The notes beneath the pieces were generated by a model. The model had not been told where the DNA came from. It was given only the letters and a program-made list of their open reading frames with translations, and ran no database searches. Below, piece by piece: positions 1-7,181 of a stretch of 20,148 nt of DNA. Made by a program: the position numbers and the translations under genes. Each line of letters starts with the position of its first letter. The first letter of the stretch is position 1. The DNA is from Microcaldota archaeon. Lineage in GTDB: Archaea; Micrarchaeota; Micrarchaeia; Anstonellales; Bilamarchaeaceae. Where the stretch lies: positions 1 to 20,148 of the forward strand of contig JALWZW010000034.1 in the NCBI GenBank assembly GCA_026992595.1. Direction: 5' to 3'.

Positions 1-19
1 TCCTAAATTTTTTCATATT

Positions 20-38
20 TTCTAAAAAATTTTTAGAA
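20..38. repeat. Palindrome TTCTAAAAA-A-TTTTTAGAA
   Basis: Perfect inverted repeat with 9-bp arms and a single central base. It is built from the same half-site (TTCTAAAA/TTTTAGAA) that recurs at 70-77, 79-86, 90-97, 466-473 and 475-482. Here the half-sites point outward, opposite to the arrangement at 70-86. Confidence 0.75.
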
Positions 39-68
39 ATACAATCAGTAATTAGGCAATTCAATTAA

Positions 69-93
69 TTTTTAGAATTTCTAAAATATTTTT
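69..93 (+). repeat. Inverted repeat copy L containing TTTTAGAATTTCTAAAA
   Basis: Contains a 17-nt palindrome at 70-86 (8-bp arms TTTTAGAA/TTCTAAAA around one base). The 25 bases 69-93 match the reverse complement of 459-483 at 24 of 25 positions. A further half-site follows at 90-97. Confidence 0.75.
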
Positions 94-140
94 AGAAATG
101 AAAGGAAAAATTAGAAACTTAATGTAAGTAGTATATTATT

Positions 141-361
141 AAAGTAAACCCCTGCTATAAAAAACATCAACACAGTAAACTAAAAATCGCAAAACTGCGC
201 TTTTTGAACAATTTGAGCGCATAAGGGGGGTTGCGCAATCCAAATTTTAATATACACACCATAAAAGTAAACCGCAGCGCCCACATTTTAGCACTGGTGG
301 TTTTTATTGGTTTACTTTTTAAATAAACAAACGGCCGCAAGGTTTACTTAATAAGTAAACA
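141..361. repeat. Cluster of AAGTAAACC / GGTTTACTT elements
   Basis: Elements seen: AAAGTAAACC at 141-150 and 264-273 (plus), GGTTTACTTT at 309-318 and GGTTTACTT at 341-349 (minus), AAGTAAAC at 353-360 (plus), and a partial AGTAAAC at 174-180. The last two full copies form a perfect palindrome at 342-360, with 9-bp arms and one central base. On reading the rest of the window I did not notice a comparable concentration elsewhere. Multiple short sites in both orientations suggest a sequence-specific binding protein such as an Orc1/Cdc6 initiator, a partition protein or a transcription regulator. The protein is not identified. Confidence 0.65.
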
Positions 362-458
362 AATTCCTGCTTATGCGTGTTTTCAGAGGTGGAGAAAAAA
401 CGCTTCCTTGTATTTAGTAGCCCCGCTAAATAATAATAAAAGAATTAAGATAAGGGGA

Positions 459-483
459 AAAAATGTTTTAGAAATTCTAAAAA
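459..483 (-). repeat. Inverted repeat copy R containing TTTTAGAAATTCTAAAA
   Basis: Partner of 69-93 in inverted orientation, with one mismatch in 25. Its palindrome core is 466-482. The two copies bracket about 365 bp that hold the whole GTTTACTT cluster. The A7 tract at 479-485 would be read as T7 just downstream of the minus-strand gene ending at 501, so this copy may double as a terminator. Confidence 0.75.
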
Positions 484-485
484 AA
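479..485 (-). terminator. Oligo-T terminator after the 501-1031 gene
   Basis: On the minus strand a run of seven T starts 16 nt past the stop codon at 501-503, with another T-rich run around 458-463. Archaeal RNA polymerase terminates at oligo-T tracts without needing a hairpin, so this is a plausible end for the surface-protein transcription unit. Confidence 0.45.
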
Positions 486-500
486 TTTCATCACATAACT

Positions 501-1031
501 TTAGGGTTGGTTTTGATACCCTTCCAAATCTTTTGCGCTCAATTTATATAAAATCTCCACAACACCATCGTTATAAAGAACATAGCGCGCATCTTTTGGC
601 AGGCGCGCGGCCTGTTTTTCCGCTTTTTTAACGGCATCGGAAAAAGGAAGCGGCTCTGGTGCAAATATATGCGCAACGCTCTTAAACACCAGAATTTTTT
701 TCTTTTTATCTATCAAACCAACCAAAACATTTGAGCCAAAACTAAAGCGCTCTATAGCAAAATCAGGAATAAATTGGTCGTCAATGGTTTGCGGGTCTAT
801 TCCACCCATTTTAAAATTAAAAAACAATTGCGAGGGTGTTAAGCGGTTTTTATGGGTGGTGAAGCAGACCTCTCCCCACCCTTTCTCCAATTTATAAAGT
901 GTTTGGGGAAGGGAAACAGCTTTTAAATTAAACGCTTTAACAACCTCTTCTCTACTCACAACCGTGGAATTCCTCCACTCATTAGGGCGGGCGCTGTTAA
1001 CAAACCTAAAAGGCGCCAATCGTCTTCGCAT
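501..1031 (-). CDS. Unknown 176-residue protein
   Basis: I do not recognise the family. The product is a soluble-looking, mixed alpha/beta protein with no signal peptide or membrane segment. It has basic ends (starts MRRRLAPFRF) and a central part rich in aromatic residues (LFFNFKMGG, FAIERFSFGSNVLVGLID). The ATG at 1031 has a good Shine-Dalgarno site (GAGGTGAT, about 8 nt upstream), which fits an internal gene of an operon. It lies downstream of the large surface protein and probably shares its transcript. A second open frame (956-1078) overlaps the first 76 bases in another phase, so the N-terminus is not fully certain. Function cannot be inferred from the sequence. Confidence 0.7.
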   Translation of the reverse strand: MRRRLAPFRFVNSARPNEWRNSTVVSREEVVKAFNLKAVSLPQTLYKLEKGWGEVCFTTHKNRLTPSQLFFNFKMGGIDPQTIDDQFIPDFAIERFSFGSNVLVGLIDKKKKILVFKSVAHIFAPEPLPFSDAVKKAEKQAARLPKDARYVLYNDGVVEILYKLSAKDLEGYQNQP

Positions 1032-1078
1032 AAATTTATCACCTCTTCATCAAGCGCCCGCAACTCTTCGAACATCAT
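956..1078 (-). CDS. Possible 40-residue small ORF overlapping the 501-1031 gene
   Basis: An ATGATG start at 1078 opens a 40-codon frame reading MMFEELRALDEEVINL and onward to a TGA at 956-958. The peptide is acidic and helix-like, and its early codons resemble those of the neighbours. It has no visible Shine-Dalgarno site and runs out of frame into the 176-residue gene. It could be a real small protein, a remnant of an older N-terminus for the next gene separated by a frameshift, or chance. Confidence 0.22.
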   Translation of the reverse strand: MMFEELRALDEEVINLCEDDWRLLGLLTAPALMSGGIPRL

Positions 1079-1106
1079 TATTAATTTGCCATTTTGGTTT
1101 TTAATA

Positions 1107-4100
1107 TTAGTGTCTGCGGTAATATTTCCAATAGTAGAGAACGCCTCCCAAAACGAGCAAAGCAGCCACTATCCACAGCCAGGGCAATTCCTCTCTCACC
1201 TCTTCTATAGAAGCGATTTCTTTGCCTTCAGGCACCACTATCTCGCCGTTTTCATTGGTCTGCAGTATTTCAGAAGTGCCGTCTTTATAAATCACCTTTA
1301 CTTTTGCATTGGCCAACGGAGTCCCGTCCCTGCTTATTTTGTAAGTTGCTTTTCCTCCGCCGCCACCCACTTTTGAATAAGAGGGTGGTTGGACGGTGGA
1401 AGGTTGAGTAGCCGTAGAAGGTTGAGAGGAGGGTTGGGAAGTTTGGTTAGGGGGCTGGGAAGGTGTGGAAACATTAGCAGGAGGGGTGCTTCCACTTGTT
1501 GCATTGGAAGGAGCGGTTCCGTTAGAAGGTGCGGTGGCGTTGGAGGGGGCGATAGAGCCGCAGGAAAGGTCTGCATTTACCGGAGAGAGAGCATTGCCGC
1601 TGCTATCGGTACCTTCTATGCGAATGCTGCGCGGCGCGCTGATAGTAAAGGAGGCAACGCCATTAGCAGAGGTGGTGGCGCTTGAAAGGATAGCGCCGCT
1701 CTGCCTATCAACCACCCGTATATTTGCGCCGCTATCAGGAGCAGCGCCTTTTACCACAACCACCTGCAACCTATCAGGGCAGTTGAAAGAATGGAGGAGA
1801 GAAGCAGTAGGGGGTTGGCAGGTAGGTAAAGAGATGGTTAAGGTGTTAGAGGTTTTGTTGTTCAACTGATCCGTTCCTTTAATTGTTAAATCAATCGGGG
1901 GAATTATGTTAAAGTCAATCTTTCCTTGCGCGTCAGTTAGCCCAGAGGTTATTAAACCGCCGAAATAACTATCATTGACTTCTATATAAATGTCTTTTTT
2001 AGGCGCGTTGTTTTCATAAGCGTAAACGGTAAGATATTCTGGACAGCGGAAGGAGTAGTTTATATAAAGCGCGCCTGGAGAAGGCGGCTGTTGGCAGGAG
2101 ATGGAAGCGTTTTTTACTACAAATGGGAAGCCGCTTGCATTTATTTTTTCTGCTAAGATAGAAACGCTCGTGGTGTTAGAGATGTTAAATGCAACTTTGC
2201 CTGCGCTGTCAGTTAAGAAAGGTCCATAAGTGGTAGAGGAAATACGGTCAAAGAAAAAGATGCGCATGTCTTTTCTTGGCGCATTATTTACAAGCAAGGT
2301 TGCTTCAAGAGTGGGGCAAGAATAAGCATAAGTAAGAGTATAGGTGTAATTAGCTGGCGGAGGTGCAGTGCCACCGCAGTTGAGCGAAAGATTTTGGTCA
2401 ACCACAAAAATAGGTGAGGTGCCTGAAGGATTCTCTACCTTAACATTAAAAACACCAGAAGAGGAGAGAGATAGAGCAGAGAGGTTTATGGAAGCGGTTC
2501 CTTGAGTGTTTGTTATAAATGGCCCGCGAATTGTGCCAGAGGATTCTTCTTTAAGATGGATGCGGGCATTGGCCTTAGGTGTTCCTGACTCCAACACAGT
2601 TATATCTAAAACAGGGCAGTTATAAACATAACTGAGAGAATAAGAAGGTGGAGTTCCTCCACCGCAATTTAAAGAGATATTTTGATCTACCACAAAAATA
2701 GGACTGCCCCCAGAAGGATTCTCTACCTTGATGTTATAGGAAGCGGTGGTTGGTAAGGATTGAGAGGAAAGGTCAAGAGCGATTTTTCCTTGATTGTTGG
2801 TTATGAAAGGCCCTTTAATGGTACCTGTAGACAATTCCCTTAAATGGACGCGCACATTTGCTTTAGGGCTTCCGGATTCTAAAACAGTGATTTCTAAGTT
2901 GGGGCAGTTATAATTATAAGTTATTGAATATGAACTTGTGCCACCACCGCAACTTAGCGAAATGTTTTGGTCAACTACAAAGATGGGAGAGGTGCCAGAG
3001 GGGTTTTCTACTTTAATATTAAGCGTGCCGCTTGTGGATAGCGATTGAGAGGAAAGGTCAATAGAAACCTTACCCTGGCTGTTTGTAATGAAAGGACCGC
3101 GGATGGTGCCAGAAGAAATCTCTCTTAGATGCACACGCACATTCGGCTGAGGAGTTCCTCCTTTTAGAACTGTGATTTCTAGGTTTGGGCAATTATAGGT
3201 GTATGTTATAGAATAAGAGGAAGAAGGCGCGCTGCCAGAAGATAGTAGGAGAGGATAAACATCTACATTGTTGCTATCTATTGTATAAGGAGTATCACCT
3301 AAACCATCACCATCTGCATCGCTCCCGCTATAATCAGAGTAGTAATTTCCACCTAAGCAATTTCCACCAACTATGTTTGTTTGTGTGCAATCCTTTACTG
3401 CATACCAACTGTTAGTTCCAGCATTATCTACATATACAGGTGTGGTGGCGCTTATTTTATTATTATATATTGTGTTAGATTGAGAGGGTGTGCCTGCACC
3501 AACTCCCAAAGCAATTCCCTTGCCCACATTTTCTATAAGATTATTAGTTATTTGATTGTCCTGTCCATTTAAGATAATACCATAATCGGCATTAGAAATA
3601 TTGTTATCTTTAATTTCAAATTCATTACTTCCGTCTAAGTATAGCGCAAAGGAATCCTGCCCAGTTGCTCCTTTTAAAGTATTTTTAGCAATCACACCCA
3701 CATTAGAATTGTATAAATAAACCCCAAAAAGCGTTGATTCATTAACATATATTTCATCAGAATCCTCAAAGGCAAGATTGGTAGCGGAAGAAGTACAGGA
3801 CACCTTCCTTGCATAAAAACCAGAAGACCCTGCAAAGAGTAAGCAAGTTGGAGAGGAAGATGCAGGTTGCATAGAAACATCATTTAAATAAATATCAGAA
3901 GAACTATCTATCTTAATCGCATATTTTGATGTTGCAGTAGATTCAACATTATTAAGATAGAGGTCTTGTGCTCTATAAACTTCCAAACCTTGAGGACCTT
4001 GTAATTTGCAGTTTTTAATGGTGATGTTTTTGTAAGGGGTGCTGGCAGCATAAATCAAAATAGCAGAATGGGAAGGGTCTGTGGCTGTATTGGTTATTTT

Positions 4101-5462
4101 GTTATTTTTACAATCCAATATTATATTGTCACCTGAAAGGGTCAAACAGCCCAACGAGGAAGTGGAGAAACCAGAGATGTCTGAGTCCAATTCATAATAA
4201 CCACTACCATTAATTTCAACACAACCAACCACTTTACCTCTTGTTTTATCAGTCAATGGATAGTTATCTGCTCCGCCAGGCCAGGGGACCGCGATATTTG
4301 GACTATCTGCAATTTTATCCCCATCAGTATCGTGCAAAAGAGAGATAAGAGGAGCAATGTCAGGATGAGAAACAGCATAATAATTTCCACCTACACAGCC
4401 ATTAATAACACTTGGAATACTGCATAAAATCCCACCATAATCAAAAGAATTGCCGCTTCCGTCAGGAATTTGCGGATAAAGTTTGTAGTAGTGCTTCTCT
4501 CCCCCATAACTTGCAGCATCTAAATAGTTGTTGAAAAACTGAGAGTTTGTTACTGTTTCATAGTTCCCATATGCATCCCCATCACCCCACACAATTGGAT
4601 AAACTGCTCCTATGCGATTTCCGTTCACAGTAATAGAATCCCCTATAACTTGCAAACCAAACTCAACATTTTCTATATTATTATTTAAGACATATATCTC
4701 ATCATCTTTGACAACAATACCCCAATCATCCCCTAAAGAACTGCCCCCTGCAATATCGTTATTCTGTATAGTGGTTTGAGAAGATTGGGAAGAGACAAAA
4801 ATACCTACACCATCCCTATCAATCCTCTGGACGGTATTTCCATCAATGAGAGAATTGGGCATTCCGGCAACATAAATAGCAGACCCTGATTCAGCCACCA
4901 TCTCAAAATTATTATTTCTTATTTCAACACTAGGAGAGGAACTTAAAGATAGACCGTAAGCATAAATAGAAGTATCGCCGTAACCCATGGTTTTAAAATT
5001 ATTATTTTCAATCAAACCCGATTGCCCAGAGAAATAAACAGTAGCATAATCAAAAACATTGTTACGCAAAATGAGAGTGCCGTCTTCAAATTCAAAATGA
5101 ACGCCCGCGCTCGCCAATGTTCTGAAATTTGAATCTGTTATTTCAACATCTCCTCCAAGCACCTTAACCCCATAATCTCCTCTAAAATCGCAATTCTTAA
5201 TGGTGATATTTGTAAAAGGCGCAGGGGCAAAACCTTGAAAATACTGCTCCCCAACCAAAACCGCTTCAGAAGAGCCATAAACCTGGTAACCTTTACAATC
5301 CAAAATAACATCGCTTGATTCAATATCTATACAAGTAGAACCGCTTAAATCACCGCTCAATTCATAGTACCCAGGGGAGTTTATAACGGTGCAGGTAGAA
5401 AGAGTAACTGCCAAAACAGCATTCGCCATAAACAAAAATAAAACCAATAAGCGCCCATGCAT
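1107..5462 (-). CDS. Giant secreted, membrane-anchored beta-helix/Ig-like surface protein
   Basis: The protein has 1451 residues. Residues 1-18 are a signal peptide (hydrophobic core LLVLFLFMANAVLA). Two NosD-like right-handed beta-helix modules follow (about 20-385 and 412-740). Each opens with a C...GYYEL...C...ILDC pattern and ends with an Asp-rich, calcium-site-like segment (DTDGDKIAD near 377, DADGDGLGD near 715). Six Ig-like repeats of about 90-97 residues run from about 749 to 1300, each beginning with a Cys-Pro and ending with a Cys, suggesting one disulfide per module. A Pro/Ser/Thr/Asn-rich linker (about 1302-1372), one last small beta domain, a membrane segment (about 1425-1444) and a basic tail (KYYRRH) complete it. 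Many Asn-X-Ser/Thr sites suggest glycosylation. It is probably displayed on the cell surface for adhesion, glycan binding or cell-cell contact; the ligand is unknown. The start fits a leaderless promoter. Confidence 0.9.
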   Translation of the reverse strand: MHGRLLVLFLFMANAVLAVTLSTCTVINSPGYYELSGDLSGSTCIDIESSDVILDCKGYQVYGSSEAVLVGEQYFQGFAPAPFTNITIKNCDFRGDYGVKVLGGDVEITDSNFRTLASAGVHFEFEDGTLILRNNVFDYATVYFSGQSGLIENNNFKTMGYGDTSIYAYGLSLSSSPSVEIRNNNFEMVAESGSAIYVAGMPNSLIDGNTVQRIDRDGVGIFVSSQSSQTTIQNNDIAGGSSLGDDWGIVVKDDEIYVLNNNIENVEFGLQVIGDSITVNGNRIGAVYPIVWGDGDAYGNYETVTNSQFFNNYLDAASYGGEKHYYKLYPQIPDGSGNSFDYGGILCSIPSVINGCVGGNYYAVSHPDIAPLISLLHDTDGDKIADSPNIAVPWPGGADNYPLTDKTRGKVVGCVEINGSGYYELDSDISGFSTSSLGCLTLSGDNIILDCKNNKITNTATDPSHSAILIYAASTPYKNITIKNCKLQGPQGLEVYRAQDLYLNNVESTATSKYAIKIDSSSDIYLNDVSMQPASSSPTCLLFAGSSGFYARKVSCTSSATNLAFEDSDEIYVNESTLFGVYLYNSNVGVIAKNTLKGATGQDSFALYLDGSNEFEIKDNNISNADYGIILNGQDNQITNNLIENVGKGIALGVGAGTPSQSNTIYNNKISATTPVYVDNAGTNSWYAVKDCTQTNIVGGNCLGGNYYSDYSGSDADGDGLGDTPYTIDSNNVDVYPLLLSSGSAPSSSYSITYTYNCPNLEITVLKGGTPQPNVRVHLREISSGTIRGPFITNSQGKVSIDLSSQSLSTSGTLNIKVENPSGTSPIFVVDQNISLSCGGGTSSYSITYNYNCPNLEITVLESGSPKANVRVHLRELSTGTIKGPFITNNQGKIALDLSSQSLPTTASYNIKVENPSGGSPIFVVDQNISLNCGGGTPPSYSLSYVYNCPVLDITVLESGTPKANARIHLKEESSGTIRGPFITNTQGTASINLSALSLSSSGVFNVKVENPSGTSPIFVVDQNLSLNCGGTAPPPANYTYTLTYAYSCPTLEATLLVNNAPRKDMRIFFFDRISSTTYGPFLTDSAGKVAFNISNTTSVSILAEKINASGFPFVVKNASISCQQPPSPGALYINYSFRCPEYLTVYAYENNAPKKDIYIEVNDSYFGGLITSGLTDAQGKIDFNIIPPIDLTIKGTDQLNNKTSNTLTISLPTCQPPTASLLHSFNCPDRLQVVVVKGAAPDSGANIRVVDRQSGAILSSATTSANGVASFTISAPRSIRIEGTDSSGNALSPVNADLSCGSIAPSNATAPSNGTAPSNATSGSTPPANVSTPSQPPNQTSQPSSQPSTATQPSTVQPPSYSKVGGGGGKATYKISRDGTPLANAKVKVIYKDGTSEILQTNENGEIVVPEGKEIASIEEVREELPWLWIVAALLVLGGVLYYWKYYRRH
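2345..3222 (-). repeat. Three near-identical Ig-like repeat units inside the surface protein
   Basis: The first three Ig-like modules (starting near 3222, 2938 and 2650 on the minus strand, about 285-295 bp each) are far more similar to each other than to modules 4-6. All three carry blocks such as VRVHLRE, GPFITN and SPIFVVDQN at matching positions and end in Cys-Gly-Gly. This indicates recent tandem duplication at the membrane-distal end of the stalk. Copy number may vary between strains, and short-read assemblies could collapse or expand this stretch. Confidence 0.85.
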
Positions 5463-5480
5463 GATTATAAAAAGAACGAT

Positions 5481-5490
5481 AAATTTAAAA
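5481..5490 (-). promoter_or_regulatory. TATA-like box of the surface-protein gene
   Basis: The AT-only tract TTTTAAATTT (minus strand) is centred about 23-25 bp before the ATG at 5462, the spacing expected when transcription starts at the start codon itself. No Shine-Dalgarno site is present, so the mRNA is probably leaderless. Confidence 0.5.
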
Positions 5491-5511
5491 AGGAATTTAA
5501 AAAGGCCTTGC

Positions 5512-6153
5512 TCAAAGGCGGTCTTTCAATCTTTCCCAATATTTTTGCGCTCTATGCAGCAAATCAACACATTCTCCTTTAAGCCCCATTTGTTTAATAA
5601 ATGCTTCACCTGATTCAATAATTGAAGAGATTTTGGCAAGGGCGCGCCGCGGATAGCACCGCTTCCTTTCCATCTCTTCCATCGCCCCCAATGCTTCTTT
5701 TAGTTCTTTTATTACAAGTTCTTCTAAAGAAACACCCACTATAACATCATGTTCTCCCCTATCCAATAAAAGGCGCTGTAAATTAGATAATCTTTTGAGG
5801 AGGGAGAAATATTGCTCTTCGTGAGAGGGCGTTAAAAAATCCAAAGCATCGCTAAGGAGCATGTCAGCGCATCTTAAACACTCTTCCACCTCATTGCGCG
5901 TTTCTTCATCCATTAAATTTTTCAAAGAGCGGCCGTATAAGAGGCGTTGGAGAGGAGCAGGGGAAGGACGAGGATATTCCATAACTATTTTCTCTACCTC
6001 AGATAGATATCTGTCTGCTTCTCTTAAAAGGGAGCGGCAAAAGGCGGTGCGCACATCCATCTTTCTACACTCTCTTAACCTATCTCCATTAGAAGAAGTG
6101 CTTTTTGTGGCCTCCCCTTTTCTATAAACACCGCTTTGAGTAATTTTACGCAT
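5512..6153 (-). CDS. Unknown, mostly helical 213-residue protein
   Basis: I do not recognise this protein. After a polar N-terminal segment of about 30 residues it is almost wholly charged and helix-forming, with no signal peptide and no membrane segment. Cysteines are scattered (REC, AFC, CLRC, KRC, GEC) without a clear metal-binding pattern. Stretches such as LREADRYLSEVEKIVMEY and VIKELKEALGAMEEMERK suggest a helical bundle or short coiled coils. The ATG at 6153 is favoured by a TATA-like box about 28 bp upstream. An internal ATG at 6060 (MDVRTAFC) would remove the polar leader and is the alternative. It follows the aminotransferase-kinase-ScpB operon on the same strand but appears to have its own promoter. 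Confidence 0.65.
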   Translation of the reverse strand: MRKITQSGVYRKGEATKSTSSNGDRLRECRKMDVRTAFCRSLLREADRYLSEVEKIVMEYPRPSPAPLQRLLYGRSLKNLMDEETRNEVEECLRCADMLLSDALDFLTPSHEEQYFSLLKRLSNLQRLLLDRGEHDVIVGVSLEELVIKELKEALGAMEEMERKRCYPRRALAKISSIIESGEAFIKQMGLKGECVDLLHRAQKYWERLKDRL

Positions 6154-6173
6154 AAAATAAAAACTCGTCCTTT

Positions 6174-6188
6174 CTTTTTAAAATTTAC
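6174..6188 (-). promoter_or_regulatory. TATA-like box of the 5512-6153 gene
   Basis: The tract TAAATTTTAAAAAG on the minus strand is centred about 28 bp before the ATG at 6153. There is no convincing Shine-Dalgarno site at the usual distance, which favours a leaderless transcript. Confidence 0.4.
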
Positions 6189-6232
6189 TCTTTTTTTAAC
6201 GCTTTATAACACACATAAAAGTCATGCTAATC

Positions 6233-6691
6233 TTACTTTCCCTCCACTCTAAACATCCGTTTAAACTTCTCTGTGAGAAGAAGTTTAGAACTGCGGCCGC
6301 TTTTTCTCTCTTTTACAAACCCTGCTTTTACCAACTCCTTAACATCCGCATACACCCCACTGCCCAACCTCTTTACCAACTCTGATTTGAGCATGCCTTC
6401 ATGCTTAGAGAGATAGGCCAAAGTGCGCAAAGCGCTTTTGCTTAATTCTGCCTCTTTTGCAAAATCTTTCACTTCTTCTATATACTCTGCCTTTACCCGC
6501 ATAATATAGCCGCCATCCTCTGCAACAATCTCAATAGCGCTCCCCCTCTCCCTATACTCCTCTGCCAATTCGCGCACCACTTTTTCCAAATATCCCAATG
6601 CACCTATCCCTGTCAACTTCCTCAGTTCCTCTAAACTAAGTTTCCTGCTGCTCATGAAAAGCGCTGCTTCCACTAACCTTTTTTCCTTCAT
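6233..6691 (-). CDS. scpB: ScpB-like chromosome segregation and condensation protein
   Basis: The 152-residue protein begins with the ScpB hallmark (an EAALF-type opening followed by LSLEELRKLTG) and has two winged-helix domains: about 1-72 (...AIEIVAEDGGYIMRVK) and about 80-150 (LSKSALRTLAYLSKHEGMLKSELVKRLGSGVYADVKELVKAGFV, broken here only by position). In bacteria and many archaea ScpB works with ScpA (kleisin) and SMC to compact and separate chromosomes. At 152 residues it is at the short end of the family. It overlaps the 3' end of the kinase gene by 56 bp and has its own strong Shine-Dalgarno site (AAGGAGGGTG, about 5 nt before ATG). No ScpA or SMC gene lies in this window. Confidence 0.82.
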   Translation of the reverse strand: MKEKRLVEAALFMSSRKLSLEELRKLTGIGALGYLEKVVRELAEEYRERGSAIEIVAEDGGYIMRVKAEYIEEVKDFAKEAELSKSALRTLAYLSKHEGMLKSELVKRLGSGVYADVKELVKAGFVKERKSGRSSKLLLTEKFKRMFRVEGK

Positions 6692-7181
6692 TAATCACCC
6701 TCCTTAAAAGCCACTCCCCATAATCCACCTCTTCCCCTTTTTTACCTTTTAGAATTTCTAAAATGATTTTTAAAACCTCGTCCTCGCTCCTCCCCGCGGT
6801 CTCCACCTCTTCCACCCGCTTATAAAAAAGGCGCGCCCGCTGGGTGCAATAATCCAACGCCTCAGCCATCACATTTTCCTCTATCTTCTCTTCAGAATAC
6901 CCTCTTTCTTTCAATCGCTCTTTCAGGAGAGGGGGCGCACAACGCAGCACAATACATAAATCAGAAGGAATTGCAAATTCGCAGGCAAGATGCCCTTCCA
7001 GCACAAAAGAAGAAGGGAGCGAAAGCGCTTTTTTCAATTCTTCCACATCGCATTCAAAGGTTGCTCCCAACTTACGCGCCTCTTCTGTGAGAGAGATATA
7101 AGGGAGGTTGAGCAGTTGCGCCAATTTTTTGGCAATAGTGGTTTTTCCTGTGCCTGGCACACCTGTTATAACTATCCTCAC
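6636..7181 (-). CDS. AK6/Fap7-type putative adenylate kinase
   Basis: The P-loop GVPGTGKTT (residues 7-15), VLEGHLACEFAIPSDLCIVL, and LKERLKERGYSEEKIEENV followed by a helical C-terminus match the archaeal/eukaryotic AK6 (Fap7/hCINAP) family. These proteins are NMP kinases or ATPases linked to small-subunit ribosome maturation. The start is a GTG at 7181 (read as Met) overlapping the aminotransferase stop as GTGA and preceded by AGGTGG; no ATG fits as well. The family core seems to end around EVDYGEWLL, and the last 20 or so residues are polar and come mostly from the stretch shared with the start of scpB. Size (181 residues) is near the family norm. It is the middle gene of a three-gene operon. 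Confidence 0.85.
   Translation of the reverse strand: MRIVITGVPGTGKTTIAKKLAQLLNLPYISLTEEARKLGATFECDVEELKKALSLPSSFVLEGHLACEFAIPSDLCIVLRCAPPLLKERLKERGYSEEKIEENVMAEALDYCTQRARLFYKRVEEVETAGRSEDEVLKIILEILKGKKGEEVDYGEWLLRRVINEGKKVSGSSAFHEQQET

Larger units (their letters stand above)
1..500. other. Gene-free AT-rich repeat region (possible origin or control region)
   Basis: No convincing gene is seen on either strand; the only open frames are very short (for example about 14 codons from 374). The block is much more AT-rich than the genes beside it and holds two separate repeat families. One is a cluster of GTTTACTT/AAGTAAAC elements between 141 and 361. The other is TTCTAAAA/TTTTAGAA half-sites arranged as palindromes at 20-38, 69-97 and 466-482. 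A G6 run lies near 225-230. An AT-rich stretch next to clustered, oppositely oriented short repeats is the general architecture of archaeal replication origins, but also of regions with many operators. No initiator gene is next to it in this window. The left boundary is unknown because the window starts here. Confidence 0.6.

Noticed and set aside
20..482. CRISPR array in the repeat-rich left region
   Set aside because: The repeats are 8-25 bp, palindromic, irregularly spaced and in both orientations, without constant-length spacers or cas genes.
1..500. tRNA or other structured RNA gene in the gene-free block
   Set aside because: No cloverleaf arms, TTC-like loop motif or long GC-rich helix could be found by eye. 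The short GCGC matches near 190-240 are too weak.
1389..1869. Plus-strand open frames (about 98 and 134 codons) opposite the surface-protein linker
   Set aside because: They are antisense to the Pro/Ser/Thr-rich linker and Ig-like codons and give low-complexity Gly/Arg or Leu/Glu/Ala-rich products with no ribosome site.
2345..3222. Mobile element inside the surface-protein gene
   Set aside because: The repetition is in frame, of domain size and keeps the Cys and Pro pattern, so it is domain duplication rather than insertion.
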